Origin: Duganella sp. CF517
GTDB lineage: Bacteria > Pseudomonadota > Gammaproteobacteria > Burkholderiales > Burkholderiaceae_D
Assembly: GCF_900110275.1 (NCBI RefSeq)
Contig: NZ_FODC01000003.1
Span: forward strand, 124,001 to 188,000
Direction: 5' to 3'
DNA length: 64,000 nucleotides
In this document: positions 51,557 to 61,038 of the stretch, in pieces
Layout of the letters: each line of letters opens with the position of its first letter
Numbering within the stretch: position 1 is the first letter of the stretch
The notes under the pieces: generated by a model
What the model was told of the DNA's origin: nothing
Database searches by the model: none
What the model saw: the letters and a program-made list of their open reading frames with translations, nothing else
Made by a program: the position numbers and the translations under genes

Positions 51557-52537
51557 TTACTGCGGATACAGGCCGTGCACCCGGCCGAACAGGCGGGTTA
51601 GGCCGAGCAGGGCGTCGATGTGGGGCGTGGGCAGGTGTAGCCGCTGACCGATTTCGCGCACGGCGCCGACCAGCGCGTCGAGTTCGAGCACGCGGCCGGC
51701 GTCGGCGTCCTGCAGCATCGAGCTCTTGAAGGCGCCCAACTTGCGCGTGACCTCGTGGCGCTGCTCCGGCGTCTGCGCGATGTGGCAGCCGATGCGGTCG
51801 CCGATCAGCGCCGCCTCGCGCATCGCCGCGCGGCAAAACTCGGCCACCAGCGGATCGTCGAGGATGCGGTCGGCGGTGGCGCCGGTCATCGCCGATACCG
51901 GGTTCAACGTCATGTTGCCCCACAGTTTGTACCAGATGTCGTAGCGGATGTTGTCGGAGACGGTGACGTCGAAGCCGGCGCCGCCCAGCAGCGCGCCGAG
52001 CTGGCGCGCGCGGGCCGACTCCCCGCCGCCCGGTTCGCCGATGATGAGGCCGTTGCCCATTTTGTGGGCCGTCAGGCCCGGCTCCGGCGACGACGTGCTG
52101 GCGTGCACCACGCAGCCGAGCACCTGGGCGTAGGGCAGGGCGGCGGTGATCGTGCCTTCCGGATCGACGCTGGCCAGCGGCTGGTCGCCGATGGCGGCCA
52201 CGCCCTGGCCGAACCACCATGGCACGCCGTTCATGGCCGGCAGGATCACCGTGTCCGGCCCGATCAGCGGGCCGATCTCGCGCGCCACGGCGGTCAAGCC
52301 CTGGCCCTTGACGGCGACGATGACCACGTCCTGGCGGCCCAGCTGCGCGGCGTCGTCGCTGGCGCGCGCCGGCGCGGTGGTCAGGACGTCGCCCTGGCGC
52401 AGCCGCCAGCCATGTTCTTGCAGCGAAACGAGTGCCGCGCGGCGCGCCAGCACGCTCAGATCACACGCGGCCGCAGCCGCCAAACGGGTGCCGATGAAGC
52501 CGCCGATGGCCCCGGCGCCGACGATACATACTTTCAT
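51557..52537 (-). CDS. panE: 2-Dehydropantoate 2-reductase family protein
   Basis: 326 residues, ketopantoate reductase (ApbA/PanE) fold. The NADP-binding motif is CIVGAGAIGGFIG at the N-terminus, VKGQGLTAVAREI marks the Rossmann domain edge, and the C-terminal helical domain has the catalytic Lys region (WYKLWGNMTLNPVSAMTG). It reduces ketopantoate to pantoate in CoA synthesis. Genomes often carry several copies, and one next to an MFS carrier and outside pantothenate operons may act on another 2-oxo acid. It is 101 bases downstream of that carrier on the same strand. Confidence 0.85.
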   Translation of the reverse strand: MKVCIVGAGAIGGFIGTRLAAAAACDLSVLARRAALVSLQEHGWRLRQGDVLTTAPARASDDAAQLGRQDVVIVAVKGQGLTAVAREIGPLIGPDTVILPAMNGVPWWFGQGVAAIGDQPLASVDPEGTITAALPYAQVLGCVVHASTSSPEPGLTAHKMGNGLIIGEPGGGESARARQLGALLGGAGFDVTVSDNIRYDIWYKLWGNMTLNPVSAMTGATADRILDDPLVAEFCRAAMREAALIGDRIGCHIAQTPEQRHEVTRKLGAFKSSMLQDADAGRVLELDALVGAVREIGQRLHLPTPHIDALLGLTRLFGRVHGLYPQ

Positions 52538-52638
52538 GTTGTCTCCTCTGAAAGAAAAGGGGCCGCGATGTGCGGCCCCGCCTCCTGAAGCAGGTTTTAC
52601 TGCATCTTATTAGTGACTTGTTATATTAGTTGCTAACT

Positions 52639-53976
52639 TCAGTTACGGATATCGAGCCTGCGGTTCAGGCTCAGCGCGGCCAGCGAGGCGACCGCGCCCG
52701 ACAGCAGGTACAGGCCGACGTAGGCCAGTCCGAAGTGCGCCGACACGCCCAGCGCCACCAGCGGCGCAAAACCGGCGCCCACCAGCCAGGCGATATCGGA
52801 CGTCAACGCCGCGCCGGTGTAGCGGAAGCGCTGTTCGAAGTTGGCGGTGACGGCGCCGGCGGCCTGGCCGTACGACAGGCCCAGCAGCGCGAAGCCCACC
52901 AGGATGAAGATATCCTGGCCGAGCTCGCCGCCGTCGATCAGCGACGGCACGGCGGCGCTGAAGACCGCGATCATGATGGCCAGCGTGCCCAGGGTGCGGC
53001 GGCGGCCGTAGCGGTCGGCCACCAGGCCCGAAATAATAATGCCGATCGTCATCAATACGACGCCGACCATCTGCACCTGCAGGAAGCCGGACACCGAACG
53101 CGGCGAGTACAGGCTGATCCAGGACAGCGGGAACACCGTCACCAGGTGGAACAGCGCGTAGCTGGCTAGCGCGGCCAGCGCGCCGATCAGCACGTTGCGG
53201 CCCTGTTTGCTCAGCAGCTCGACCACGCTGACCGGTTCCAGCTGGCGCTCGTCGAGCAGGTGCGAGTATTCATGGGTGGTCACCAGGCGCAGGCGGGCGA
53301 ACAGCGCCACCACGTTGATGGCGAACGCCACATAGAACGGATAGCGCCAGCCCCAGTCGAGGAAGTCCAGCGAGCTCAAGGTGGCCATCATGTAGGCGAA
53401 CAGGCCGGCGGCGATCAGGAAGCCGATCGGCGCGCCCAATTGGCCGAGCATGGCGTACCAGCCGCGCTTGTTTTCGGGCGCGTTCAGCGCCAGCAGCGAC
53501 GGCAGGCCGTCCCACGAACCGCCCTGGGCGATGCCCTGGCCGATGCGCAGCAGCGACAGGATGACGATGGAGGTGGTGCCCAGCGACGCGTAATCGGGCA
53601 GGAAGGCGATGCCGGCGGTGGACACGCCCATCACCATCAGCGCAAGCATCAGCTTGGCTTCCCGGGTGAACCGGTGTTGCACTGCCATAAATGCCACAGT
53701 ACCGAGCGGTCGGGCAATAAATGCTAGCGAGAAAATCGCGAAAGCGTATAGTGTTCCGTCAAGGCGGCTCTCGTACGGGAAGAACACCGACGGGAACACC
53801 AGCGCCGAGGCGATCGCGTAGACGAAGAAGTCGAAGTATTCGGAGGCGCGGCCGATGACCACGCCGATGGCGATTTCGCCTGGTGAAATATCCCCATCCC
53901 GGGCATTGATGTTGCGCGCGCCTTGGCTGGTTTGATGCTCTGGGACGACGCCCGTTAATGTAGTCGTATTGGCCAT
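52639..53976 (-). CDS. MFS transporter, metabolite:H+ symporter type
   Basis: 445 residues, 12 membrane segments. The metabolite:H+ symporter pattern is visible: GRASEYFDFFVYAIASALVFPSVFFP in TM1, FIARPLGTVAFM in TM2 and LLRIGQGIAQGGSWDGLPSLLA in TM4, where GGEW is replaced by GGSW. Relatives carry shikimate, citrate, proline-betaine or other organic acids with protons. It is divergent from cyoA, and panE follows on the same strand, so a 2-oxo acid or pantoate-like substrate is possible but unproven. Confidence 0.83.
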   Translation of the reverse strand: MANTTTLTGVVPEHQTSQGARNINARDGDISPGEIAIGVVIGRASEYFDFFVYAIASALVFPSVFFPYESRLDGTLYAFAIFSLAFIARPLGTVAFMAVQHRFTREAKLMLALMVMGVSTAGIAFLPDYASLGTTSIVILSLLRIGQGIAQGGSWDGLPSLLALNAPENKRGWYAMLGQLGAPIGFLIAAGLFAYMMATLSSLDFLDWGWRYPFYVAFAINVVALFARLRLVTTHEYSHLLDERQLEPVSVVELLSKQGRNVLIGALAALASYALFHLVTVFPLSWISLYSPRSVSGFLQVQMVGVVLMTIGIIISGLVADRYGRRRTLGTLAIMIAVFSAAVPSLIDGGELGQDIFILVGFALLGLSYGQAAGAVTANFEQRFRYTGAALTSDIAWLVGAGFAPLVALGVSAHFGLAYVGLYLLSGAVASLAALSLNRRLDIRN

Positions 53977-54031
53977 GGTCTCGTCTCGTAAGTAAATTAA
54001 TTTTTATTACGATCATGTCCCCGGACCACTA

Positions 54032-54044
54032 GGACAAAGTGTCC
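54032..54044. promoter_or_regulatory. Palindrome in the MFS/cyoA divergent region
   Basis: GGACA-AAG-TGTCC is a perfect inverted repeat 68 bases before the cyoA start. A related half-site pair, GTCC-CC-GGAC, lies at 54017-54026. Repeated GGAC/GTCC half-sites in a 135-base divergent gap point to a regulator site for cyo or the MFS gene. It does not obviously match the RegA consensus. Confidence 0.35.
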
Positions 54045-54111
54045 AATGGCAAGAACATTCCGTAATAGGTACAGTAGCATGTTATCCATAATCTGTGACG
54101 TAAATTACCGC

Positions 54112-55104
54112 ATGATTCCTCCTATCGCTCGTCGTGGGCTATTCCTCGCACCGTTGTTGTGGCTTGCTGGCTGCAACACGGTCGTGTTGAACCCGTCCGG
54201 AGATATCGCCGCTCAGCAGGGAAACCTTGTCATTGTTTCCACATTGCTGATGCTGTTGATTATCGTACCCGTTATGATTTTGATCTGTCTGTTCGCTTGG
54301 CGCTATAGGAAGTCAAATACTTCCGCCAAATACGAACCGAACTGGGATCACTCGACCAAGCTCGAATTGCTGATCTGGGGCGCGCCGCTGCTGATCATCA
54401 TCGTGCTGGGCGCGATCACCTGGATCTACACCCACCTGTTGGACCCGTACCGTCCGCTCAGCCGCATCGACGCCGAGCGTCCGGTGGCCGCCGGCGTCAA
54501 GCCGCTCGAGATCCAGGTCGTGTCGATGGACTGGAAGTGGATGTTCATCTATCCGGAACAGGGCATCGCCACCATCAATGAGCTGGTGACGCCGATCGAC
54601 GTGCCGGTGCGCTTCAAGATGACGTCCTCGACCGTGATGAACGCCTTCTACATTCCTGCGCTGGCCGGCATGGTCTACACCATGCCCGGCATGGAAACGC
54701 AGCTGAACGCGGTGATGAACAAGGTGGGCGTGTACGACGGCTTCTCGTCGAACTACAGCGGCGCCGGTTTCTCGCAGATGCGCTTCAAGTACCACGGCGT
54801 GAACCAGGGCGACTTCGACGCCTGGGTCGCCAAGACCAAGGCCGGTTCGGCGCTCACCCGCGCCGAGTACGTGGCGCTGGACAAGCCGACCATCAAGCAT
54901 CAGATCACCCACTTCGGTACCGTCGACAAGGGTCTGTACGACCTCGTGCTGAACCGTTGCGTGGTTGAAGGTTCGGTCTGCATGAACACCCTGATGCACC
55001 AGGACGCCACACGCATCAAGGCGGCGGCCGCAGTCAAAGCGCTGGACAAAGACGTCTGTGAGACCGACGTTGCCGCCACCGCCCAACCCATCCGTAAAGA
55101 ATGA
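54112..55104 (+). CDS. cyoA: Quinol oxidase subunit II
   Basis: 330 residues from ATG at 54112; ATGs at 54079 and 54046 in the same frame are less likely because the lipoprotein signal ([15 protein letters not shown], lipobox LAGC) follows directly here. After two membrane helices comes the cupredoxin domain ([43 protein letters not shown]) without the CuA ligands, as expected for a quinol rather than a cytochrome c oxidase. It is the first gene of a seven-gene operon with overlapping starts and stops. No strong ribosome site is visible. Confidence 0.92.
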   Translation: MIPPIARRGLFLAPLLWLAGCNTVVLNPSGDIAAQQGNLVIVSTLLMLLIIVPVMILICLFAWRYRKSNTSAKYEPNWDHSTKLELLIWGAPLLIIIVLGAITWIYTHLLDPYRPLSRIDAERPVAAGVKPLEIQVVSMDWKWMFIYPEQGIATINELVTPIDVPVRFKMTSSTVMNAFYIPALAGMVYTMPGMETQLNAVMNKVGVYDGFSSNYSGAGFSQMRFKYHGVNQGDFDAWVAKTKAGSALTRAEYVALDKPTIKHQITHFGTVDKGLYDLVLNRCVVEGSVCMNTLMHQDATRIKAAAAVKALDKDVCETDVAATAQPIRKE

Positions 55105-57113
55105 CCATGTCCGAACATACCTTGACACCCAACCACCCGATCCTGGGTCGCCTGTCGTGGGAATCGATCCCGCTGCATGAGCCCATCCTGATCGGCACCT
55201 TCGCCATGGTGGCGATCGGAGGCCTGGCCTTCCTCGCCGTCATGTTCAAATTCCGCCTGTGGGGCCCGCTGTGGAAGAACTGGATCACCAGTATCGACCA
55301 CAAGAAGATCGGTATCATGTACATGATCCTGGGCATCATCATGCTGCTGCGCGGCTTCGCCGACGCGCTGATGATGCGCGCCCAGCAAGCGATGGCCTTC
55401 GGCGACAACGCCGGCTTCCTGCCGCCGCACCATTACGACCAGGTCTTCACGGCCCACGGCACGATCATGATCTTTTTCGTGGCCATGCCCCTGGTGACCG
55501 GCCTGATGAACTACGTGGTGCCGCTGCAGATCGGCGCGCGCGACGTTTCGTTCCCGTTCCTGAACAACTTCTCGTTCTGGATGACCACCTTCGGCGCCAT
55601 GCTGACGATGGTGTCGCTGTTCGTCGGCGAATTCGCCAAGACCGGCTGGCTGGCGTTCCCGCCGCTGTCGGGCATCATGGCCAGTCCGGACGTGGGGGTT
55701 GATTACTATATCTGGTCATTGCAGATCGCCGGGGTGGGCACGACCCTGTCCGGCGTCAACCTGATCGCCACCATCGTCAAGATGCGCGCGCCGGGCATGG
55801 ACCTGATGAAGATGCCTGTCTTCACGTGGACCGCGCTGTGCACCAACGCCCTGATCGTCGCCACCTTCCCGATCCTGACCGTCACCCTGGCGATGCTGTC
55901 GCTCGACCGCATGGTCGGCACCAACTTCTTCACCAACGACCTCGGCGGCAACCCGATGTTGTACGTCAACCTGATCTGGATCTGGGGCCACCCCGAGGTC
56001 TACATCCTGATCCTGCCGGTGTTCGGCGTGTTCTCGGAAATCGTCTCGACCTTCAGCGCCAAGCGCCTGTTCGGCTACACGTCGATGGTGTACGCCACCG
56101 TCGTCATCACCATCCTGTCGTACCTGGTATGGCTGCACCACTTCTTCACCATGGGTTCGGGCGCCAGCGTCAACTCGTTCTTCGGCATCACGACGATGAT
56201 CATCTCGATCCCGACCGGCGCCAAGATCTTCAACTGGCTGTTCACCATGTACAAGGGCCGCATCACCTTCGACGTGCCGATGCTGTGGACCGTGGGCTTC
56301 ATGCTGACCTTCGTCATCGGCGGCATGACCGGCGTGATGCTGGCCGTGCCACCGGCCGACTTCGTGCTGCACAACTCGCTGTTCCTGATCGCCCACTTCC
56401 ATAACGTCATCATCGGCGGCGTGGTGTTCGGCCTGTTCGCCGGCATGAACTACTGGTTCCCGAAAGCGTTCGGCTTCAAGCTCGACGAATTCTGGGGCAA
56501 GGTTTGCTTCTGGTGCTGGCTGGTCGGCTTCTGGGTCGCGTTCACGCCGCTGTACGTGATGGGCTTCATGGGCGTGACCCGCCGCATGAACCACTTCGAA
56601 GATCCGTCGCTGCAAATCTGGTTCGTCATCGCCGCCATCGGCGCGCTGATCATCGCCGGCGGTATCGGCGCGTTCCTGATGCAGATCTATGTGTCGTGGC
56701 GCGACCGCGAGAAGCTGCGCGACGTCACCGGCGACCCATGGGGCGGCCGTACGCTGGAGTGGGCGACCTCGTCGCCACCGCCGGACTACAACTTCGCGTT
56801 CACCCCGGTGGTGCACGACAGCGACAGCTGGGCCGACATGAAGGCGCACAACTACAAGCGTCCGACCAAGGGCTTCGTCGATATCCACATGCCGAAGAAC
56901 ACGGCCGCCGGCTTCATCATCTCGTCGCTGTCGTTCGTCATGGGCTTCGCCCTGGTCTGGCAGATGTGGGCGCTGGCCATCGTCGGCTTCGTCGCCATGA
57001 TGGTCGCCATCATCAAGCACACCTTTAACTACAAGCGCGATTTCTACATCAAGGCGGAAGAAGTCATCCGTACCGAAGAAGCGCACACTCGTTTGCTGGA
57101 AAGCCATGTCTGA
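55101..57113 (+). CDS. cyoB: Quinol oxidase subunit I
   Basis: 670 residues, heme-copper oxidase subunit I of the A-type with about 15 membrane segments. Ligands are present: low-spin heme His in FTAHGTIM, the CuB/Tyr motif [15 protein letters not shown], the CuB His pair in WLHHFFT, and heme ligands in [11 protein letters not shown]. It reduces O2 to water with quinol electrons and pumps protons. Its ATG overlaps the cyoA stop by 4 bases. The SURF1 gene in the operon, and no cyoE nearby, leave open whether the binuclear heme is O or A. Confidence 0.95.
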   Translation: MTMSEHTLTPNHPILGRLSWESIPLHEPILIGTFAMVAIGGLAFLAVMFKFRLWGPLWKNWITSIDHKKIGIMYMILGIIMLLRGFADALMMRAQQAMAFGDNAGFLPPHHYDQVFTAHGTIMIFFVAMPLVTGLMNYVVPLQIGARDVSFPFLNNFSFWMTTFGAMLTMVSLFVGEFAKTGWLAFPPLSGIMASPDVGVDYYIWSLQIAGVGTTLSGVNLIATIVKMRAPGMDLMKMPVFTWTALCTNALIVATFPILTVTLAMLSLDRMVGTNFFTNDLGGNPMLYVNLIWIWGHPEVYILILPVFGVFSEIVSTFSAKRLFGYTSMVYATVVITILSYLVWLHHFFTMGSGASVNSFFGITTMIISIPTGAKIFNWLFTMYKGRITFDVPMLWTVGFMLTFVIGGMTGVMLAVPPADFVLHNSLFLIAHFHNVIIGGVVFGLFAGMNYWFPKAFGFKLDEFWGKVCFWCWLVGFWVAFTPLYVMGFMGVTRRMNHFEDPSLQIWFVIAAIGALIIAGGIGAFLMQIYVSWRDREKLRDVTGDPWGGRTLEWATSSPPPDYNFAFTPVVHDSDSWADMKAHNYKRPTKGFVDIHMPKNTAAGFIISSLSFVMGFALVWQMWALAIVGFVAMMVAIIKHTFNYKRDFYIKAEEVIRTEEAHTRLLESHV

Positions 57114-57735
57114 TATAACCGCTAACGCCGCCATGAGCGACGACCCAAGCGCGCGCTACTACGTAGCCGACCACCACCCGGAGAACGGCACCCTGCTGGG
57201 CTTCTGGCTGTACCTGATGAGCGACTGCCTGCTGTTCGCCGGCCTGTTCGCCGCCTACGCCGTGCTCGGCCGCAATTACGCGGGCGGCCCGTCGGGCGCC
57301 GAGCTGTTCGAACTGGGCACCATCGCCCTGAACACGGCGTTCCTGCTGCTGTCGTCGATCACCTATGGCTTCGCCATGATCGCCGCCCAGCGCAAGAGCC
57401 TGAAGTTCGCCATCATCTGGCTGGGCATCACGGGCCTGTTCGGCCTGGCGTTCCTGTTCCTGGAGATCGAAGAGTTCATGCACCTGATACACATCGGTGC
57501 CGGTCCGCAGCGCAGCGCGTTCCTGACCTCGTTCTTCGCGCTGGTCGGCACCCACGGTCTGCACGTGACCTTCGGTACGATCTGGCTGATCACGTTGATG
57601 TTCCAGCTGAAAAAGCACGGTCTGACGGTCGAGAACAACCGCCGCATGATGTGCCTGTCGATGTTCTGGCACTTCCTGGACGTGATCTGGATCGGTGTGT
57701 TTACCTTTGTTTACCTGATGGGAGTTCTGCCATGA
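57106..57735 (+). CDS. cyoC: Quinol oxidase subunit III
   Basis: 209 residues, five membrane helices, CyoC type ([65 protein letters not shown]). It starts 8 bases inside the cyoB end and its stop overlaps cyoD by 4 bases. Confidence 0.94.
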   Translation: MSDITANAAMSDDPSARYYVADHHPENGTLLGFWLYLMSDCLLFAGLFAAYAVLGRNYAGGPSGAELFELGTIALNTAFLLLSSITYGFAMIAAQRKSLKFAIIWLGITGLFGLAFLFLEIEEFMHLIHIGAGPQRSAFLTSFFALVGTHGLHVTFGTIWLITLMFQLKKHGLTVENNRRMMCLSMFWHFLDVIWIGVFTFVYLMGVLP

Positions 57736-58148
57736 GCGCGCCACACAACCATAGCCACGGCGACGGCCACGGCCACGGCCATGACGATCATGGCCACGGC
57801 GCGGAAGGCGCCCACGGCAGCCTGAAGGATTACGCCATCGGCTTCGTGCTGTCGGTGATCCTGACGGCCATTCCGTTCTGGCTGGTGATGGCCAAGGTGT
57901 TCGACAAGTCCAGCACCACGGCCGCCGTGATCCTGGCCTTCGCCGCCGTCCAGGTGGTCGTGCACATGGTCTACTTCCTGCACATGAACGGCAAGAACGA
58001 AGGCGGCTGGTCGTTGCTGGCGTTGTTGTTCACGCTGGTGCTGCTGCTGATCGTCCTGGCCGGCTCGATTTGGGTCATGTACCACATGAACCTGAACATG
58101 ATGCCTTCGATGGGCTCGGATGTGCACAGCATGCACGACATGAAATGA
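57732..58148 (+). CDS. cyoD: Quinol oxidase subunit IV
   Basis: 138 residues. A His/Gly/Asp-rich N-terminus (HNHSHGDGHGHGHDDHGHG), which could bind metal, precedes three membrane helices of the CyoD/COX4 type (SLKDYAIGFVLSVILTAIPFW, VVHMVYFLHMN, SLLALLFTLVLLLIVLAGSIWVMYHMN). The His-rich tail is longer than in Escherichia coli CyoD. Start and stop overlap the neighbouring genes by 4 bases each. Confidence 0.93.
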   Translation: MSAPHNHSHGDGHGHGHDDHGHGAEGAHGSLKDYAIGFVLSVILTAIPFWLVMAKVFDKSSTTAAVILAFAAVQVVVHMVYFLHMNGKNEGGWSLLALLFTLVLLLIVLAGSIWVMYHMNLNMMPSMGSDVHSMHDMK

Positions 58149-58942
58149 CGACTGGCGCATCGCGCCAACGTTCCCGCGCCCTGCGCGTCATCCTGGCCCT
58201 CGTGGCCGGGGTGATGTTCGCAGGGTTTTTTGCTTTGGGGACGTGGCAAATATTCAGATTGCAATGGAAGCTGGCGTTGATCGAACGGGTCGACCAGCGC
58301 GTGCACGCGGCGCCGGCGCCGGCCCCCGGCGTCGCCGACTGGCCGCGGTTGCGCGCCGAGGACGACGAGTACCGCCGCGTGCGCATCAGCGGCGCGTACC
58401 TGCCGGGGTCGACCACGTGGACCCTGGCGTCGCTCGAGCGCGGCATCGGCTACTGGGTGCTGACGCCGCTGTGCACGGCCGACGGCGGCATCGTCATGGT
58501 CAACCGGGGCTTCGTGCCGGCCGGGGCCGGCGGCTGGAGTCCGCGCCCGTCGCCCGCGCCGGCCACCGCCAACGCCTGCGCTGCGGTCGCCGGCGCTCCG
58601 GCGGTGACGGTCACCGGCCTGCTGCGCATCGGCGAAAAGAACAGCTCGCTGCGCAGCAACCAACCGGAGCGCAACTACTGGTACACGCGCGACGTGCAGG
58701 CGATCGCCAGGGCGCGCGGCTTGCCGGCGGTGGCGCCATACTTCGTCGATGCCGATGCCGCTTCCGCGCAGGCCGACCTGCCCGGCGACAGCGTGCGCCC
58801 GGCAGGCGGGTTGACGGTGATCTCCTTCGTCAACAATCACCTGGTCTACGCCATCACCTGGTTCGGACTGGCGTTGATGGTGGCGGGCGCTGCGTGGTGG
58901 GTGGCAAGGGATGCGCGCAAGGGCGCCGATCACGTAAAATAA
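58145..58942 (+). CDS. SURF1 family oxidase assembly factor
   Basis: 265 residues from the ATG that overlaps the cyoD stop. It has the SURF1 layout, with an N-terminal (ALRVILALVAGVMFAGFFALGTWQ) and a C-terminal membrane helix (ITWFGLALMVAGAAWWV) around a periplasmic domain, and the family motifs GTWQIFRLQWKLALIERV, VMVNRGFVP and YAITWFGLA. SURF1 helps insert heme a into oxidases. A dedicated quinol-oxidase SURF1 (Surf1q) is known beside the ba3 oxidase of Paracoccus. Its place here suggests a similar role. Confidence 0.9.
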   Translation: MTTGASRQRSRALRVILALVAGVMFAGFFALGTWQIFRLQWKLALIERVDQRVHAAPAPAPGVADWPRLRAEDDEYRRVRISGAYLPGSTTWTLASLERGIGYWVLTPLCTADGGIVMVNRGFVPAGAGGWSPRPSPAPATANACAAVAGAPAVTVTGLLRIGEKNSSLRSNQPERNYWYTRDVQAIARARGLPAVAPYFVDADAASAQADLPGDSVRPAGGLTVISFVNNHLVYAITWFGLALMVAGAAWWVARDARKGADHVK

Positions 58943-58947
58943 GACGG

Positions 58948-60324
58948 ATGGCGACAAAATACCCCAACCCCTTCGACCGCGGTCGTCCCAACGCCCCCGT
59001 GGTCGAACCGCTGGCCGCCGTGAAAGCGTCGGCCAACACCATCACGCACGCGGCCGGCCACAAGAACATGCAGCAGCTGATCCAGCTGCGCTGGATCGCC
59101 GTGATCGGCCAGATCACCACCATCGCCGCCGCCTCGCAACTGCTCGACGTGCAACTGCCGATGCCGGCCATGCTCAACGTGCTGGCCTGCCTGATCGCCT
59201 TCAACATCGCCAGCACCCTGCGCTGGCAGGAAAACCAGTTCGTCTCCAACAACGAACTGCTGCTGGCGCTGACGGTGGATGTCGCCAGCCTGACCGCCCA
59301 GCTGTACCTGAGCGGCGGCGCCACCAACCCCTTCGTCTTCCTGTACCTGCTGCACGTGATCCTGGGCGCGGTGCTGCTCGAAGCCTGGTCGACCTGGACC
59401 ATCGTGGCCGTCACCGGCGCCTGCATCGCCTGGCTGGCGCTGTTCTCCGAGCCGCTGCGGCTGCCGCAAGACCACGAGCGCGGCATCATGAGTCTGTACG
59501 TGCAGGGGATGCTGGTGTGCTTCATCCTCGACGCGGCGCTGCTGGTGATCTTCATCAGCCGCATCACGCGCAATATGCGCACCACGGCCGCCAAGCTGGC
59601 CGCCTTGCACCAGCGCGCGGCCGAGGAGGAGCACATCATCCGCATGGGCCTGCTGGCCTCGGGCGCGGCGCACGAACTGGGCACGCCGCTGGCCACCCTG
59701 GCCGTGATCCTCGGCGACTGGAAGCACATGCCCGAGTTCAAGGGCAACCCGGTGCTGCTGGAGGAAATCGCCGAGATGCAGACGCAGCTCAAGCGCTGCA
59801 AGTCCATCGTCAGCGGCATCCTGCTGTCGGCCGGCGAGACGCGCGGCGAATCGTCGGCCGCGACCACCATCAACACCTTCCTCGACGAGGTGGTGGCCGA
59901 GTGGCGCATCGGCCGTCCGGTGGTGGCGTTCGAGTTCGAAAACCGCATCGATCCGGACCTGCCGGTGGTGTCCGATTCGACGCTCAAGCAAATGATCTGC
60001 AATGTGCTGGATAATGCGCTGGAGGCTTCGCCGCAGTGGCTGCGCATGGAGGCCTCGCGCGAGGACGATGCGCTGGTGCTGCAGGTGACCGACGCCGGCC
60101 CCGGCTTCGCCGAGGCGATGCTGGCGCAATTCGGCAAACCATATAATTCCAGTAAGGGGCGTCCGGGCGGAGGGCTCGGGCTGTTCCTGGTCGTGAACGT
60201 CGCGCGCACGCTGGGCGGCGCCGTCACCGCCAGCAATCTGGAGCGGGGCGGGGCGATGGTGCGGCTGGCGCTGCCGCTGTCGGCCATCGAAATCAAATCG
60301 GAACAAGTTAATCATGAGTACTGA
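58948..60324 (+). CDS. regB: Redox sensor histidine kinase, RegB/PrrB type
   Basis: 458 residues from ATG at 58948; the open frame upstream belongs to the shadow of the SURF1 gene. Six membrane helices in residues about 45-205 hold the quinone-sensing motif GGATNPF (123-129). The dimerisation domain follows, with His242 in SGAAHELGTPL and the conserved redox cysteine Cys284 in QLKRCKSIVSG. The HATPase is at DNALEAS, DAGPGF and GGGLGLFL. RegB autophosphorylates under reducing conditions and is inhibited by oxidised quinone or by oxidation of the cysteine. It is encoded directly after a quinol oxidase and shares the operon. Confidence 0.94.
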   Translation: MATKYPNPFDRGRPNAPVVEPLAAVKASANTITHAAGHKNMQQLIQLRWIAVIGQITTIAAASQLLDVQLPMPAMLNVLACLIAFNIASTLRWQENQFVSNNELLLALTVDVASLTAQLYLSGGATNPFVFLYLLHVILGAVLLEAWSTWTIVAVTGACIAWLALFSEPLRLPQDHERGIMSLYVQGMLVCFILDAALLVIFISRITRNMRTTAAKLAALHQRAAEEEHIIRMGLLASGAAHELGTPLATLAVILGDWKHMPEFKGNPVLLEEIAEMQTQLKRCKSIVSGILLSAGETRGESSAATTINTFLDEVVAEWRIGRPVVAFEFENRIDPDLPVVSDSTLKQMICNVLDNALEASPQWLRMEASREDDALVLQVTDAGPGFAEAMLAQFGKPYNSSKGRPGGGLGLFLVVNVARTLGGAVTASNLERGGAMVRLALPLSAIEIKSEQVNHEY

Positions 60325-60853
60325 AGAACGTTTGCTGTTGCTGGTCGAAGACGACGCCGCGTTCGCCCGCACCTTGAGCCGTTCGTTCGAACGGCGCGGT
60401 TACAGGGTGCTGCTGGCCGAGAACGTCGACGAGACCAGCGCGGTGCTGGTGGACCACTCGCCCGGCTACGCCGTGGTGGACCTGAAGCTGAAGGGTAACT
60501 CGTCCGGGCTGGCCTGCGTGCAGATGCTGCACCAGCACGATCCGGACATGTTGATCGTGGTGCTGACCGGCTTCGCCAGCATCAACACGGCGGTCGAGGC
60601 GATCAAGCTGGGCGCGTGCCAGTACCTGGCCAAGCCGTCCAACACCGACGATATCGAGGCCGCGTTCGAGCACGTCGCCGGCGCGGCCGAGCTGGAGCTG
60701 ACCAACCGCTCGACATCGATCAAGACCCTGGAGTGGGAGCATATCCACACGGTGCTGGCCGAGACCGACTTCAATATCTCGGAAGCGGCGCGCCGGCTGG
60801 GCATGCACCGCCGCACGCTGGCGCGCAAGCTGGAAAAGCAGCGCGTGAAATAA
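60314..60853 (+). CDS. regA: Response regulator, RegA/PrrA/ActR type
   Basis: 179 residues. Receiver domain 1-120 with acidic pocket VEDD and phospho-acceptor Asp56 (VVDLKLKG), switch Thr in LTGFAS and Lys in AKPS. After a short linker comes a Fis-type helix-turn-helix (FNISEAARRLGMHRRTLARKLEKQ), as in RegA. The start overlaps regB by 11 bases. It should be phosphorylated by RegB and control respiratory genes, probably including the cyo operon itself. Confidence 0.94.
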   Translation: MSTEERLLLLVEDDAAFARTLSRSFERRGYRVLLAENVDETSAVLVDHSPGYAVVDLKLKGNSSGLACVQMLHQHDPDMLIVVLTGFASINTAVEAIKLGACQYLAKPSNTDDIEAAFEHVAGAAELELTNRSTSIKTLEWEHIHTVLAETDFNISEAARRLGMHRRTLARKLEKQRVK

Positions 60854-60913
60854 CGACGGGAAGGGCAACCGGCGAATCCGGCCGCCGGCGACCTTCTGCG
60901 GGCGCCGGCCGGC

Positions 60914-61018
60914 ACGGCGTTGCGTGACATCACCGATTTGGTCGCGCGCGGTGTTCTGCGTAAAATGGATGCCGGGGGACGCAGTACAGGCTACCAGTTG
61001 ACCGAAATCGCACCATAA
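60914..61018 (+). pseudogene. Remnant of a Fic-type C-terminal winged helix
   Basis: An in-frame segment of 34 codons ending in TAA reads TALRDITDLVARGVLRKMDA, then GGRSTGYQLTEIAP. This matches the C-terminal winged-helix of many Fic-domain AMPylators (ATRDL.DLV.RG.L, GGRSTxY.L). No Fic catalytic motif, start codon or ribosome site precedes it; the upstream 60 bases are GC-rich filler after regA. It is probably what remains of a deleted fic gene. Confidence 0.5.
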
Positions 61019-61038
61019 TCGCTGAAGGTGAAACCATC

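Noticed and set aside
58243..58947. N-terminal extension of regB by 235 residues
   Set aside because: The extension overlaps the SURF1 gene in another frame and is Arg-rich filler; RegB proteins start near the ATG at 58948.
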